A program made the translations under genes and the position numbers. The notes below the pieces were generated by a model. That model ran no database searches. It was not told where the DNA came from and worked only from the letters and a program-made list of their open reading frames with translations. This document shows, in pieces, positions 44,928 to 53,307 of a stretch of DNA of 64,000 bases (position 1 is its first letter; every line of letters starts with the position of its first letter). The DNA is from JAYSYM01 sp964543475 (GTDB lineage Bacteria; Bdellovibrionota; Bdellovibrionia; Bdellovibrionales; JAMPXM01): contig CAZIYJ010000001.1 in the NCBI GenBank assembly GCA_964543475.1, positions 496,001 through 560,000 of the forward strand, read 5' to 3'.

Positions 44928-45746
44928 TTGAAGAAGATCGAGCTTAATAAAATTCAAATATCGATCGTTTCATTCATCGCGGTTTTTGTGATGGGATCGA
45001 TCGCCTATGCTCGAGAGTACAATCCACATAATGGTTATATCGGTGAAGTTGAAAATGAGCGCACAGAGGTAATTTCTGAATTGGCGATGATTGAAGCCCC
45101 GACTCCACTGGGTCCTCCACTTCAACAGCAAATTTTCGATGAGAAACTGACAAAAGATTTTAGAGAGCGTTACGAGCAAAAGTTTGGTCGAACTGAAGCG
45201 GAGCGAGTGTACAACTCTCCGAACCGATTCACTTACTACACCGACTTATACACATTCAGAGGTTCTCCGGAAGAAGAAGATATTGAAAAGCGTGCTTACG
45301 CCAACTACATGGTTAAAAAACTTGCCGAGTATCACCTCGAAAAATTCATGAAGAGTGACCCAAAAACAAAATCGGTCTGGGAAGCGAAAGAGCGAATCTC
45401 TCAAGCCAATGTGGGTTCAGGATCTTTCAAAGTGAAAGCTCGTTATGATTTAGTAGGCGGCAAAGCTGATATCGAAATTCTCAATCCAATCGTCGAGACA
45501 AAAGCGACTCTTGAAATGACTGGCCCTAAAATAAATGAATCCATCATCGTCTTAAGAAAACCAATTACCAAGACGATCAGCGCCGAAAGTCGTTATAAAA
45601 ATGTTGAAGGTATTCTGGCGATTATTGGTACAAAGGCATTTACGCCATATTTAAGCGCGAACTTAACGGCTTCGACTTATACGAATCACAATCCAATTTC
45701 TACTCGCGAGTCATTGTACTTGGCGGGATTGAATTACGTTTTCTAG
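44928..45746 (+). CDS. Exported protein of unknown function, possibly outer-membrane
   Basis: 272-aa protein. TTG 44928 is chosen for GGAGAAG (44915-44921) at good spacing. A signal peptide ends near IAYA-REYN. The mature N-terminal half is helical and charged (LTKDFRERYEQKFGRTEAERVY, then EDIEKRAYANYMVKKLAEYHLEKF). The C-terminal half is beta-rich (SFKVKARYDLVGGKADIEI, ESIIVLRKPITKTISAESRY, YLSANLTASTY) and ends LNYVF with terminal phenylalanine, suggesting a membrane-inserting or OM-associated end. No known family. Confidence 0.68.
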   Translation: MKKIELNKIQISIVSFIAVFVMGSIAYAREYNPHNGYIGEVENERTEVISELAMIEAPTPLGPPLQQQIFDEKLTKDFRERYEQKFGRTEAERVYNSPNRFTYYTDLYTFRGSPEEEDIEKRAYANYMVKKLAEYHLEKFMKSDPKTKSVWEAKERISQANVGSGSFKVKARYDLVGGKADIEILNPIVETKATLEMTGPKINESIIVLRKPITKTISAESRYKNVEGILAIIGTKAFTPYLSANLTASTYTNHNPISTRESLYLAGLNYVF

Positions 45747-45749
45747 CAG

Positions 45750-45785
45750 GCATGAAGGCAAGCATGAGGGCAAGAAGGCATGAAG
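45750..45785 (+). repeat. 12-base tandem repeat between convergent genes
   Basis: GCATGAAGGCAA (45750-45761) is followed directly by GCATGAGGGCAA (45762-45773), then GAAG and a partial third copy GCATGAAG (45778-45785). It starts three bases after the stop of the 44928 gene. Confidence 0.7.
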
Positions 45786-45796
45786 TGTGCGAACGC

Positions 45797-46324
45797 TTAT
45801 TGAACTTCGCGTTCGACCACGTACTCCCGCTCTTCGAATTTTCCGTTTGTAAATTGATGTTTGATCACGATGCGGTTGATTCCGTTAGCGAGAGAGATGT
45901 AATCAGTCGTGAACGATTTCTGAGACGGGAAGAAGACAGTTGCGACAAAACCATTTGCCGCATTTTGAATGCTTGATTTTTTAATCTGCCAGTTTTCAGT
46001 GAAACAAGAATCACCTTTGATTCGAAGCTGTTCAACTTTTTGAGTGAATACTGTCTTCTGTATTCCATCGCATGGAATCATTAGATCGACAGCTTGTAAG
46101 TTTGTTTTTCCGCCGAGGCTCATCGAATCAAATTTTACGGCACTGTTGATCGACGCAGGTTCGCGACCTTTCGGTGTTAGTGATTCCGTCTGAGTAACAA
46201 CTGTCTCTTGCGGATCTTCGAATCCGGGAGGGGGCTGCAGTAAGGTGAGTGTTGAGATAAACCCAACAAGCACTACCAAAGTAGCAGTCCAAAGAATCAT
46301 TTTTCCGTCTAATCGAGTAACCAA
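45797..46324 (-). CDS. Membrane-anchored periplasmic protein of unknown function
   Basis: 175-aa protein; TTG 46324 start with GGAG about eight bases upstream. One N-terminal membrane helix (about 9-29, uncleaved looking: MILWTATLVVLVGFISTLTLL), a Pro-rich linker, and a periplasmic domain with two cysteines (MIPCDGI, DSCFTENW) that may form a disulfide. The C-terminal strands YISLANGINRIVIKHQFTNGKFEEREYVVERE look like a beta-sandwich. Not recognised. Confidence 0.68.
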   Translation of the reverse strand: MVTRLDGKMILWTATLVVLVGFISTLTLLQPPPGFEDPQETVVTQTESLTPKGREPASINSAVKFDSMSLGGKTNLQAVDLMIPCDGIQKTVFTQKVEQLRIKGDSCFTENWQIKKSSIQNAANGFVATVFFPSQKSFTTDYISLANGINRIVIKHQFTNGKFEEREYVVEREVQ

Positions 46325-46401
46325 GTATGAACTCCAAAGTACTAGCCGCTGATATCTATTTTTTCGGCTGAACTAAGGGAGCGCTTGATTTTTGACGCTT
46401 G

Positions 46402-46428
46402 AAACTGGCCGTAAACTCAGGCCAGTTT
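46402..46428 (-). terminator. Hairpin after the 46434 gene
   Basis: AAACTGGCC (46402-46410) and GGCCAGTTT (46420-46428) form a 9-bp stem with a 9-base loop, five bases after the stop of the minus-strand gene. No real U-tract follows, so it may be a processing or stability hairpin rather than a full terminator. Confidence 0.5.
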
Positions 46429-46433
46429 TAGGA

Positions 46434-47045
46434 CTACTTTTTCTTTTTAGGCAGGATCGAACTGGCTGTCTTTGAAGGCGAAACTGGTGTTTGCATGAGT
46501 TTAAGCTTTTGTTGTGACTGCACGTCTTTTGACACCTTGATGTCTGCATCACGAATTTTTTCGACCATCTCGCGGAAGGTCTTGTTCTTTTCGAGCTCAG
46601 GTTTGATTTCAGCCATGAGGTTTTCGAGAACGAGAATATAAGTTGCGTGGTGAGCGACCGCCGCCTTTTTATCGTTGAGCACAGCCAGACTTTCATCGGC
46701 TAGCTGAGACAAAACTACCTCGGTTGAGTTGAGGTCGCTAAGTTCGCGGCGAATTCTCGCAAACAGAATTCCTCGAAGACCATCTTGATCGGGACGAGCT
46801 AACGCGATTCGCATTGCGTCTTTTAGGTATTCGAGTGCTTCAGGCTCAGCCATGACAGTCGCGCTTTCGTCTTGCTGCTCCTGCACTTCGCTCGCTCGCT
46901 GAATGCGTTTGCGCACAAGCTCTGTCACCTTTTCTGAATTTTGCATCATGAGTTGGCTTGAGTCGTACTCGACTTTTGCCCAGGCAGATGAAGTGACAAA
47001 CAGTGACAAGAGGAGTGTCGCGAAAATTGTAAATAACTTGCTCAT
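46434..47045 (-). CDS. Secreted helical protein of unknown function
   Basis: 203-aa exported protein with a clear signal peptide (1-23, AWA-K). The mature chain is almost entirely helical and charged (KVTELVRKRIQRASEVQEQQ, LGILFARIRRELSDL-like, KPELEKNKTFREMVEKIRDADIKVSKDVQSQQKL) and ends in a lysine run PKKKK. It diverges from the DsbA-like lipoprotein across 49 bases. A periplasmic chaperone-like or scaffolding role is possible but there is no specific evidence. Confidence 0.7.
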   Translation of the reverse strand: MSKLFTIFATLLLSLFVTSSAWAKVEYDSSQLMMQNSEKVTELVRKRIQRASEVQEQQDESATVMAEPEALEYLKDAMRIALARPDQDGLRGILFARIRRELSDLNSTEVVLSQLADESLAVLNDKKAAVAHHATYILVLENLMAEIKPELEKNKTFREMVEKIRDADIKVSKDVQSQQKLKLMQTPVSPSKTASSILPKKKK

Positions 47046-47094
47046 AGATTTAATGATGGCAGAATGATGTCTTCAAAACAACTGGAGGACTCTC

Positions 47095-47895
47095 TTGAAA
47101 TCGATCTTTTTTTCAAAATTGATGGTAGCAGTATCTGCTCTTGGCCTAGGTCTTTCGCTCGTAGGGTGCGCACCATCAGCATCACAACTTCAAAAAGTAA
47201 TGGAAGACAACCCAGACGTTCTCTTCTCAGTAATTAAAAAACACCCAGACAAGTTTCTTGCCGTAGTTAATGAAGCAGCTCAGGCTGCGCGCGCAAAAGA
47301 AGAGGGTAGTTTCCGTGAAGAAGAAACGAAAAAACGCGAAGAAGAATTCGCTAATCCTAAAAAGCCAATCGTTACTGACGATCGCGCTTTCAAAGGTGGC
47401 AAAGACGCGAAAGTGATCATCGTAGAATACTCTGATTATCAGTGCCCATTCTGTAAACGCGGTCACGAAACAATGAAGCAAGTTCTTAAAGAATATGGCG
47501 ATCAAGTAAAAGTTGTTTTCAAAAACATGCCGATCGAGCGTATTCACCCTGTTGCAATGATCGCTTCTCAATACTACGAAGCCGCTGCTCTTCAAGACAT
47601 CGAGAAGGCAAACAAACTTCACGATATGATCTTCGACGACCAACAAGATTATTCTAATTCAGGCGAAGCTTACTTGAAGAAGGCTGCGAAAAAAGCGGGC
47701 CTTGATATGGCTCGCCTAGCGAAAGACATCAACTCTGAAGCTGTCAAGTCACGTATCAGTGCTGACCAAAAAGAAGGTGAGTCATTCGGTTTCAACGGAA
47801 CTCCAGGTTACCTTGTGAACGGTGTTTCTTTAAAGGGCGCTTACCCTTACGAAGAATTCAAGTCGATCATCGATCGTCACTTGGGTAAGAAGTAG
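47095..47895 (+). CDS. DsbA-family thiol-disulfide oxidoreductase lipoprotein
   Basis: 266-aa envelope protein. TTG start with TGGAGGAC about six bases upstream. Lipobox LVGC with C25. A helical linker (26-90) leads to a thioredoxin-like DsbA/BdbD domain with active site C117-P-F-C120 and cis-proline TPGYLVNG. The helical insert is as in DsbA_4/thioredoxin_4 proteins. As a lipoprotein it would form or isomerise disulfides at the inner or outer membrane; many secreted proteins in this window carry cysteine pairs, which fits. Confidence 0.92.
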   Translation: MKSIFFSKLMVAVSALGLGLSLVGCAPSASQLQKVMEDNPDVLFSVIKKHPDKFLAVVNEAAQAARAKEEGSFREEETKKREEEFANPKKPIVTDDRAFKGGKDAKVIIVEYSDYQCPFCKRGHETMKQVLKEYGDQVKVVFKNMPIERIHPVAMIASQYYEAAALQDIEKANKLHDMIFDDQQDYSNSGEAYLKKAAKKAGLDMARLAKDINSEAVKSRISADQKEGESFGFNGTPGYLVNGVSLKGAYPYEEFKSIIDRHLGKK

Positions 47896-47899
47896 ATCA

Positions 47900-47938
47900 C
47901 TGCGCGGAATCTCGCGCAGTTCTCCGCGCTAGCGCGGA
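47900..47938. repeat. GC-rich hairpin and 16-bp perfect palindrome
   Basis: CTGCGCG (47900-47906) pairs with CGCGCAG (47913-47919). TCCGCGCTAGCGCGGA (47923-47938) is a perfect palindrome sharing the CCGCGC/GCGCGG core with the pair at 18650-18698. Both lie just after the DsbA-like gene. Confidence 0.75.
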
Positions 47939-47946
47939 AATTTTCA

Positions 47947-47972
47947 AGGGGAGCTTAGGGCTCCCTTTTTTA
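47947..47972 (+). terminator. Intrinsic terminator after the DsbA-like gene
   Basis: GGGAGC (47949-47954) pairs with GCTCCC (47960-47965), followed by TTTTTTA. It ends only 12 bases before the next start codon. Confidence 0.8.
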
Positions 47973-47975
47973 TTG

Positions 47976-47984
47976 TGGTATAAT
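47976..47984 (+). promoter_or_regulatory. Extended -10 element touching a start codon
   Basis: TGGTATAAT is a perfect extended -10 (TGn-TATAAT) whose last base abuts ATG 47985. If used, transcription would begin just inside the gene, so either the promoter is fortuitous or the true start differs. Confidence 0.4.
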
Positions 47985-48542
47985 ATGAAAAAATTGATTT
48001 TGTTGATGGCTTCTTTGTTCTTAGTCAGTTGTGCGTCGGGCGACAAGAAATCGCAGTCCGATACTTCTCCGTCTGCAGCAGCTGAAGAAGTGAAGCCGAC
48101 TGCGAGCACTCTTGCTGGGCCCAATCAAACTTTGTGGAAGGCTGAGTGTCGCAAGATTGTAAACGAAGCGGGAAAAGAAGTTGATCTTGGAAGTCCTGCT
48201 CGAATTCAGAGTTCATACCTTTTCGACAAAGCTTCGGTTGTTTGGAATGTGATTAATCACATGAACGCGCAATGCAAAGGCGAGTTGTCTTCGGGAGATC
48301 GCTACACATTTAAGTGTGATGGTGATGTGACAAAGAAGAACGCGCGCTGTACTCAAATAAAAGTTGAAAGCTTCGATAAAATCGGCTGGAGAGATGCAAA
48401 GATGACAGATGACTCAGGCCACTCTGACATCTTGGTCATGGAGTACAGAATGACAAGTAACCAGCCGGATAATGCGAAGCTTCGTAGCCGAAGCATTTCA
48501 GATCAAGGCGAGTGGACACTTGAGCACCTCACCAGCGAGTAA
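47985..48542 (+). CDS. Predicted lipoprotein of unknown function
   Basis: 185-aa lipoprotein: MKKLILLMASLFLVSC with lipobox LVSC (C16), then a Ser/Ala/Pro linker and a cysteine-containing domain (ECRKIV, QCKGEL, KCDGDV, RCTQIK), likely with two disulfides. No ribosome site lies before the ATG; the 12 bases upstream hold only a TATAAT-like box. It follows the DsbA-like gene and terminator in the same direction. No family recognised. Confidence 0.75.
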   Translation: MKKLILLMASLFLVSCASGDKKSQSDTSPSAAAEEVKPTASTLAGPNQTLWKAECRKIVNEAGKEVDLGSPARIQSSYLFDKASVVWNVINHMNAQCKGELSSGDRYTFKCDGDVTKKNARCTQIKVESFDKIGWRDAKMTDDSGHSDILVMEYRMTSNQPDNAKLRSRSISDQGEWTLEHLTSE

Positions 48543-48730
48543 GTCCGAGTTCCTGCCTGCGCTGGTATATAAATGGGCATTCAGGCGTACGCCATCTGGT
48601 TAAATCGACGTAGATTTTCATGAAAACGGGCAGAATTGCCTTCTCGATGCTTCCTTCTCCCTAGGGCGCTGTGATACTCCTCAAGAGATTTTAAACAGCA
48701 GAAGTCAGAGACTTCCCGAAGGAGAGCGCA

Positions 48731-50023
48731 ATGGCGTCAAAGAACATTCAATTACCAGAACTTGGTGAGGGTGTAACTGAAGGTGAATTAGTTAGCTGGT
48801 TAGTAAAGCCAGGCGACAAGATTGAGCCCGATCAGGCCATTGCTGAAATGATGACTGACAAAGCGACCGTTGAAGTTCCTTCTCCATCAGCAGGCGTTGT
48901 TAAAGAATTGAAATTCAAAGAAGGCGACGTTGTTGAAGTTGGTCAGGTGATGATTGTGATCGATGCCGACGGCGCGACAGCAACTCCGGCAAAAGCCGAA
49001 ACTAAAACTGCAACTCCTCCGCCTGCTCAGGCCACTAAAACTCCAGCACCAACGATGCATGCAGCAGTTGCGAACGGAGCTCAGCAATCAGCTAGCGGGA
49101 TGGAAGTTCATCCGCCAGCAGCATCAAGCAAAGTTCTTGCGACACCTGCAACTCGCAGACTCGCTCGCGAAATGAATGTCGACATTAATCAAGTTCATGG
49201 TTCGGGAGTTGCGGGAAGAGTGACACGCGAAGATATCGCTGGTGGCAATGGTGCTGGTGCTACTTCTGCTGGAACTCCGACAATTGCTCGTGGCCAAATC
49301 CCTCGCCCGGCTTACAACGGACCAGCAGGTGCTGCTGAAGAGCGCGTTCCGCTTAAAGGCATTCGCAAGAAAATTGCTGAGAACATGCAGCTCTACAAAC
49401 AAATCGTTCCGCACTTCACGCTGGCTGATGAAGCAAACGTGACTTCGCTTGTGAAAATGCGTGAAGAGTTAAAAGAGTCAGGAGTGAAAATCACTTACTT
49501 GCCGTTTGTGATGAAGGCACTTATCGCAACTATGCGTGAGTTCCCTCAGTTCAATGCTTCAATTGACGATGCAGCTCAAGAGATCGTTTACAAAAAATAC
49601 TTTAACATCGCATTCGCAGCCGACACTCCGCAGGGGCTTCTTGTTCCAGTAATTAAAAATGCCGATCAAAAGACGACAAGTCAGATCAGCCAAGAAATTA
49701 CTGAACTTGCAACGAAAGCCCGAGACGGAAAACTTGCTCTTGATGAAATGAAGGGTGCAACGATCACGGTCACAAACATCGGATCTGTTGGCGGAACTTA
49801 CGCAACACCAATCATCAATCACCCAGAAGTTGCAATTCTTGGTATGTACAAAATCGTTGATAAGCCTGTGATTAAAAACGGCGAGCTCGATGTAATTAAA
49901 TCGATGAACTTCACAATCACTGCAGATCACCGTTTGATCGACGGCGCAGTTGCCGCTCGGTTCATGAAGTCGTTCATCGCTAAAATCGAAAACCCGGGCG
50001 CATTGATGCTCGAAATGATGTAG
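48731..50023 (+). CDS. Dihydrolipoamide acyltransferase, E2 of a 2-oxoacid dehydrogenase complex
   Basis: 430-aa E2. One lipoyl domain (1-80) with lipoyl lysine K44 in EMMTDKATVEVPS, an Ala/Pro/Thr-rich hinge, a peripheral subunit-binding domain (about 137-170, TPATRRLAREMNVDINQVHGSGVAGRVTREDI) and a catalytic domain ending with DHRLIDGAVAARF. The MTDKATVEVP sequence is of the branched-chain/acetoin type rather than classical AceF. GGAGAG site upstream. E3 follows 44 bases later, but no E1 alpha/beta is present here; the AceE-like gene at 29478 is the only E1 in the window. Confidence 0.93.
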   Translation: MASKNIQLPELGEGVTEGELVSWLVKPGDKIEPDQAIAEMMTDKATVEVPSPSAGVVKELKFKEGDVVEVGQVMIVIDADGATATPAKAETKTATPPPAQATKTPAPTMHAAVANGAQQSASGMEVHPPAASSKVLATPATRRLAREMNVDINQVHGSGVAGRVTREDIAGGNGAGATSAGTPTIARGQIPRPAYNGPAGAAEERVPLKGIRKKIAENMQLYKQIVPHFTLADEANVTSLVKMREELKESGVKITYLPFVMKALIATMREFPQFNASIDDAAQEIVYKKYFNIAFAADTPQGLLVPVIKNADQKTTSQISQEITELATKARDGKLALDEMKGATITVTNIGSVGGTYATPIINHPEVAILGMYKIVDKPVIKNGELDVIKSMNFTITADHRLIDGAVAARFMKSFIAKIENPGALMLEMM

Positions 50024-50067
50024 GCCCGTTACGTTAAAAATTCGCTCTGCAGATTTGGGAAGTATTT

Positions 50068-51525
50068 ATGGCTCAGAAATTTGATGTTTGTGTAGTTGGT
50101 GCAGGTCCTGGTGGATACGTTGCTGCAATTCGTTCAGCGCAACAAGGGTTGTCGACTTGTATTATCGAGCGCGAGTACATGGGAGGCGTTTGCTTGAACG
50201 TCGGCTGTATTCCGTCAAAGGCGATGATCTCAGCAGGACACTTTCTTCATCGTCTCGAGCACGATGCAAAAGAAATGGGTTTCAATATTAAAGGCGAAGT
50301 GTCTGTTGATATGAAACAGATGCAGAAATGGAAGCAATCAGTTTGCGATCGCATGGCCGGAGGAGTTGAGCAACTTCTTAAAGGGAACACCGTTACTATC
50401 ATTCGCGGTGAAGCCACTTTTAAAACTGCACAAGAGCTCACTGTTAAAGGTAAAAACGGAACTGAAACGGTTACAGCGAAAAACTTCATTGTTGCAACTG
50501 GCTCTCGCCCAATTCAAATTCCTGGTTTCGAATTCGACGAAAAAACTGTGATGTCATCAACGGGTGGCTTAGCTCTTAGCGATGCTCCGAAAAGTTTGAT
50601 CGTCATTGGTGGCGGATACATTGGTCTTGAAATTGGATCGATGCTCGCAAAATTCGGAACAAAAGTAACAGTTGTTGAAGCCGCGAAGGGTTTACTTGTT
50701 GGTCTTGCAGACCCTGAAGCTGTTCAGGTGGTTGCTCGTCGTTTGAAAAAGAACGGCGTTGAAGTCATCACTGAAGCAAAAGCAAAGAGCTACAAAAAGT
50801 CTGGTTCAGGTGTTGAGGTAACGGTTGATGTTCAAGGTAAAGAACAAGTTCTTAAAGCCGAGAAGATCTTAGTGACTGTTGGTCGCAAACCAAACTCTGA
50901 TGAGATGAACTTAAAAGGGATTGGTCTTCAGATTGATGAGCGTGGCTTCATTAAGACGAACGCTCAACGACGCACCAATCTTGCAAATATTTTTGCCATT
51001 GGTGATATCGCAGGACAGCCAATGCTCGCTCACAAAGCGTCGCATGAAGGTGTACTAGTTGCAGAAGTGATCGCCGGAAAAAATCGCGCCTATGATGCGA
51101 AGACTGTTCCAGCAGTGATTTTCGTTGATCCAGAAATTGCTTCAGCGGGAATGACAGAAGACGAAGCAAAAGCAGCTGGCCATAAAGAATTGAAGATCGG
51201 CAAATTTCCGTTTGCAGCCAACGGCCGCGCAGTTTCAATCATGGAAACCGATGGCTTCATAAAAATTATTGCAGATGCGAAAACTCACGTTGTTCTGGGA
51301 GTCCATATTGTGGGCCCTGAAGCATCGAATTTAATTTCAGAAGCCGTTCTAGCCATTGAAATGGGCGCACGTATTGAAGACATTGCGCTCTCGATACATC
51401 CGCATCCAACTTTAGGCGAAACGATGATGGAGGCTGCAGAAGCAGCTTTGGGTCATGCGATTCATATTATCCAAAAGCCTTTAAAGACTGGCAGTCACGC
51501 TGCAAGTCCAGCAGCCAAACCTTAA
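50068..51525 (+). CDS. lpdA: Dihydrolipoyl dehydrogenase (E3)
   Basis: 485-aa FAD disulfide reductase that reoxidises dihydrolipoamide. FAD-binding GAGPGGYVAAIRSAQ (11-25), redox pair C42/C47 in GGVCLNVGCIPSKAM, NAD-binding IGGGYIGLEIGSMLAKFG and the C-terminal active-site SIHPHPTLGETMMEAAEAALG are all intact. Directly follows E2, forming an E2-E3 unit. Confidence 0.96.
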   Translation: MAQKFDVCVVGAGPGGYVAAIRSAQQGLSTCIIEREYMGGVCLNVGCIPSKAMISAGHFLHRLEHDAKEMGFNIKGEVSVDMKQMQKWKQSVCDRMAGGVEQLLKGNTVTIIRGEATFKTAQELTVKGKNGTETVTAKNFIVATGSRPIQIPGFEFDEKTVMSSTGGLALSDAPKSLIVIGGGYIGLEIGSMLAKFGTKVTVVEAAKGLLVGLADPEAVQVVARRLKKNGVEVITEAKAKSYKKSGSGVEVTVDVQGKEQVLKAEKILVTVGRKPNSDEMNLKGIGLQIDERGFIKTNAQRRTNLANIFAIGDIAGQPMLAHKASHEGVLVAEVIAGKNRAYDAKTVPAVIFVDPEIASAGMTEDEAKAAGHKELKIGKFPFAANGRAVSIMETDGFIKIIADAKTHVVLGVHIVGPEASNLISEAVLAIEMGARIEDIALSIHPHPTLGETMMEAAEAALGHAIHIIQKPLKTGSHAASPAAKP

Positions 51526-51535
51526 GGAGTAGCCA

Positions 51536-52240
51536 ATGAAATTTTTAGCAGCCTTAGTTCTTCTTTTTTGTGTGACTGCATCTCAAGCGAGTGAGCAGCA
51601 ACTTGAATTCAACTTCGATTCGGGTTTGAAATACGATGCGAATGTTGCTCCAGCTGTAAAGAAGCAGATGGAAGATGACATTGTTTTTATTAATTCGATC
51701 AGCGGCACGAAGCCAACACCTCTCTTCACTCAAATTTTTGGAAAGATGGATGGTGCAACTTTAAGTCAATGGTTGTTATCTCGCGTGAAGTCGGTTGGAT
51801 ACGAAGTGAGAAACGACGGCGCAGTTGCGTACGTGATGAGTTTTCAGCCATCAAAAATGTGGCTAACACAGAACTTCGTTCAATTCAGCCATCCGACAGT
51901 GGCGCGATTAATGATCGTTTATCACGAAGCTAGACACACTGAAGTGAAGCACGGCAATTTTTCTCACGCTACTTGTCCAACTCCGTTTAAAGACGAAAAC
52001 GGCAAAGACATGAAGAGCATTTGGACGGGTCGGCTACTTCAAGGTGAAGCAGCCTGTGATAACACGCCATTTGGCTCTTACGGATCATCAACAATCTTTT
52101 TGAGAAACGTTGCTGATAACTGCGAGACTTGCTCAGAAAAAGTAAAAATGGATGCGGACCTTTATGCAATCGATCAGATTGGTCGCGTGACCAACGCTAA
52201 AGCGAAAGAGCAAATGAAACAGGACTTCGGTGTCCAGTAA
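51536..52240 (+). CDS. Secreted protein with HExxH zinc-peptidase-like motif
   Basis: 234-aa exported protein with a perfect AAGGAG site. Signal peptide 1-18 (SQA-S). The central helix VARLMIVYHEARHTEVKHGNFSHATC contains HEARH (H130, E131, H134), the zinc-peptidase signature, with H139, H144 and E171 (LQGEAAC) as candidates for the third ligand. Four later cysteines (C147, C174, C196, C199) may form disulfides. I recognise no described family, so it could be a small secreted metallopeptidase. It is ten bases after lpdA and overlaps the next gene. Confidence 0.78.
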   Translation: MKFLAALVLLFCVTASQASEQQLEFNFDSGLKYDANVAPAVKKQMEDDIVFINSISGTKPTPLFTQIFGKMDGATLSQWLLSRVKSVGYEVRNDGAVAYVMSFQPSKMWLTQNFVQFSHPTVARLMIVYHEARHTEVKHGNFSHATCPTPFKDENGKDMKSIWTGRLLQGEAACDNTPFGSYGSSTIFLRNVADNCETCSEKVKMDADLYAIDQIGRVTNAKAKEQMKQDFGVQ

Positions 52241-52889
52241 GAGAATATTGTTTTTCGCGGTAGCGAGCCTTTTTGTGCTCGCTCTCGTTAGCCGCTACGA
52301 AGTGCAAGAAGCTCCGGAGTCTGAGGATGGCCAAGAATCAACTGGCGATCTCAACCACCTCTCCGATAAAAAATCTAAAGCTCAAAATCTCACAATTGTT
52401 CCTAGAGCTGAGTCCGTTAAGACTACGGCAGTTGCGCAATCTCGAGCGACGCTCACGACTGACGAAAAAAGAAAACTTGATCTACTAAGAGAAGTTATCA
52501 AAAGCGGCAAAGATAACGATCCGAGAATTGATATCGAGTTGAAGAGACTTTCTCCCGCACTCAAAAACGCGGTGAAAAATGAATATCAAAAGCTTCCGGC
52601 TGAACATCGCAATGGACGGGGCTTTATTGCTTTTTTAATTGGTCGCTCGATCAGTGAGCCCGGAGATGTCGAATTTCTTGCGAATATTGTGCAAGAGGAG
52701 CCTTGTTTAAGCTTCAAAGACTGCAGTTCAAAAGGCCCAATCTATCAAGAGGCTGAAGAGCATTCCACTCAAGTTACTTTGAACTACCCGCAGATTGTTG
52801 CGACGAGAATGCTAAAGCAAAATTTAAAAAAGGCTCCGCCAGTATTGCGCGGAAGAATTAACGAAGTACTCGCACAGTCTAAGTACTAA
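52230..52889 (+). CDS. Membrane-anchored periplasmic protein of unknown function
   Basis: 219-aa protein beginning at GTG 52230, with AGGA five bases upstream and an 11-base overlap with the HEARH gene. An N-terminal helix (about 5-22) anchors an acidic/serine linker and a helical domain (KRKLDLLREVIKSG, LKRLSPALKNAVKNEYQKLP) with two cysteines (EPCLSFKDC). Overlap suggests it acts with the HEARH protein, perhaps as partner or inhibitor; this is inference. Not recognised. Confidence 0.7.
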   Translation: MSSKRILFFAVASLFVLALVSRYEVQEAPESEDGQESTGDLNHLSDKKSKAQNLTIVPRAESVKTTAVAQSRATLTTDEKRKLDLLREVIKSGKDNDPRIDIELKRLSPALKNAVKNEYQKLPAEHRNGRGFIAFLIGRSISEPGDVEFLANIVQEEPCLSFKDCSSKGPIYQEAEEHSTQVTLNYPQIVATRMLKQNLKKAPPVLRGRINEVLAQSKY

Positions 52890-52896
52890 GGTTTGG

Positions 52897-53304
52897 CTAT
52901 TTTTTATCGATACTGAACGCTACTTTTTTGATTCCCGCAGTCTTCACGATATCAATAATTTCGGTTAAACGCTCGAGAGTAACGCTCTTGTCAGCAGCCA
53001 ATATCGCAGCGGTATCGGGCTTTTCAATCGCTAGCTGAGAAGCCGCAGCTGTAATGGCTTCGAGGGTCGATGGTTGACCATTGAGTGTCAGCGTTCCGTC
53101 GGTTCCTAATGCGATGTTAAGAGGTGTTTGTGGAGTTGCTTCTCCGCTTGATGCCTTCGGAAGATTAATGTCGATCGAAGGTTTTAGGACGAGTGGTGCT
53201 GTCACCATGAAGATGATGAGAACCACTAGAATAATATCGACTAAAGGTACGACGTTGATCTCGGCTATTGGATGATCGTCGTCTCCACCTAGGCGCGAAG
53301 CCAT
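52897..53304 (-). CDS. exbD: ExbD/TolR-family biopolymer transport protein
   Basis: 135-aa proton-channel stator subunit. The membrane helix holds the essential aspartate (D23 in NVVPLVDIILVVLIIF), followed by a periplasmic domain with ILAADKSVTLERLTEIIDIVKTAGIKKVAFS. Four bases after the exbB stop. Works with ExbB to drive TonB/TolA-like proteins. Confidence 0.95.
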   Translation of the reverse strand: MASRLGGDDDHPIAEINVVPLVDIILVVLIIFMVTAPLVLKPSIDINLPKASSGEATPQTPLNIALGTDGTLTLNGQPSTLEAITAAASQLAIEKPDTAAILAADKSVTLERLTEIIDIVKTAGIKKVAFSIDKK

Positions 53305-53307
53305 GGG

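Noticed and set aside
48543..48730. Possible small gene or RNA in the gap before the E2 gene
   Set aside because: Only a 16-codon frame without ribosome site and no stable structure that I can identify.
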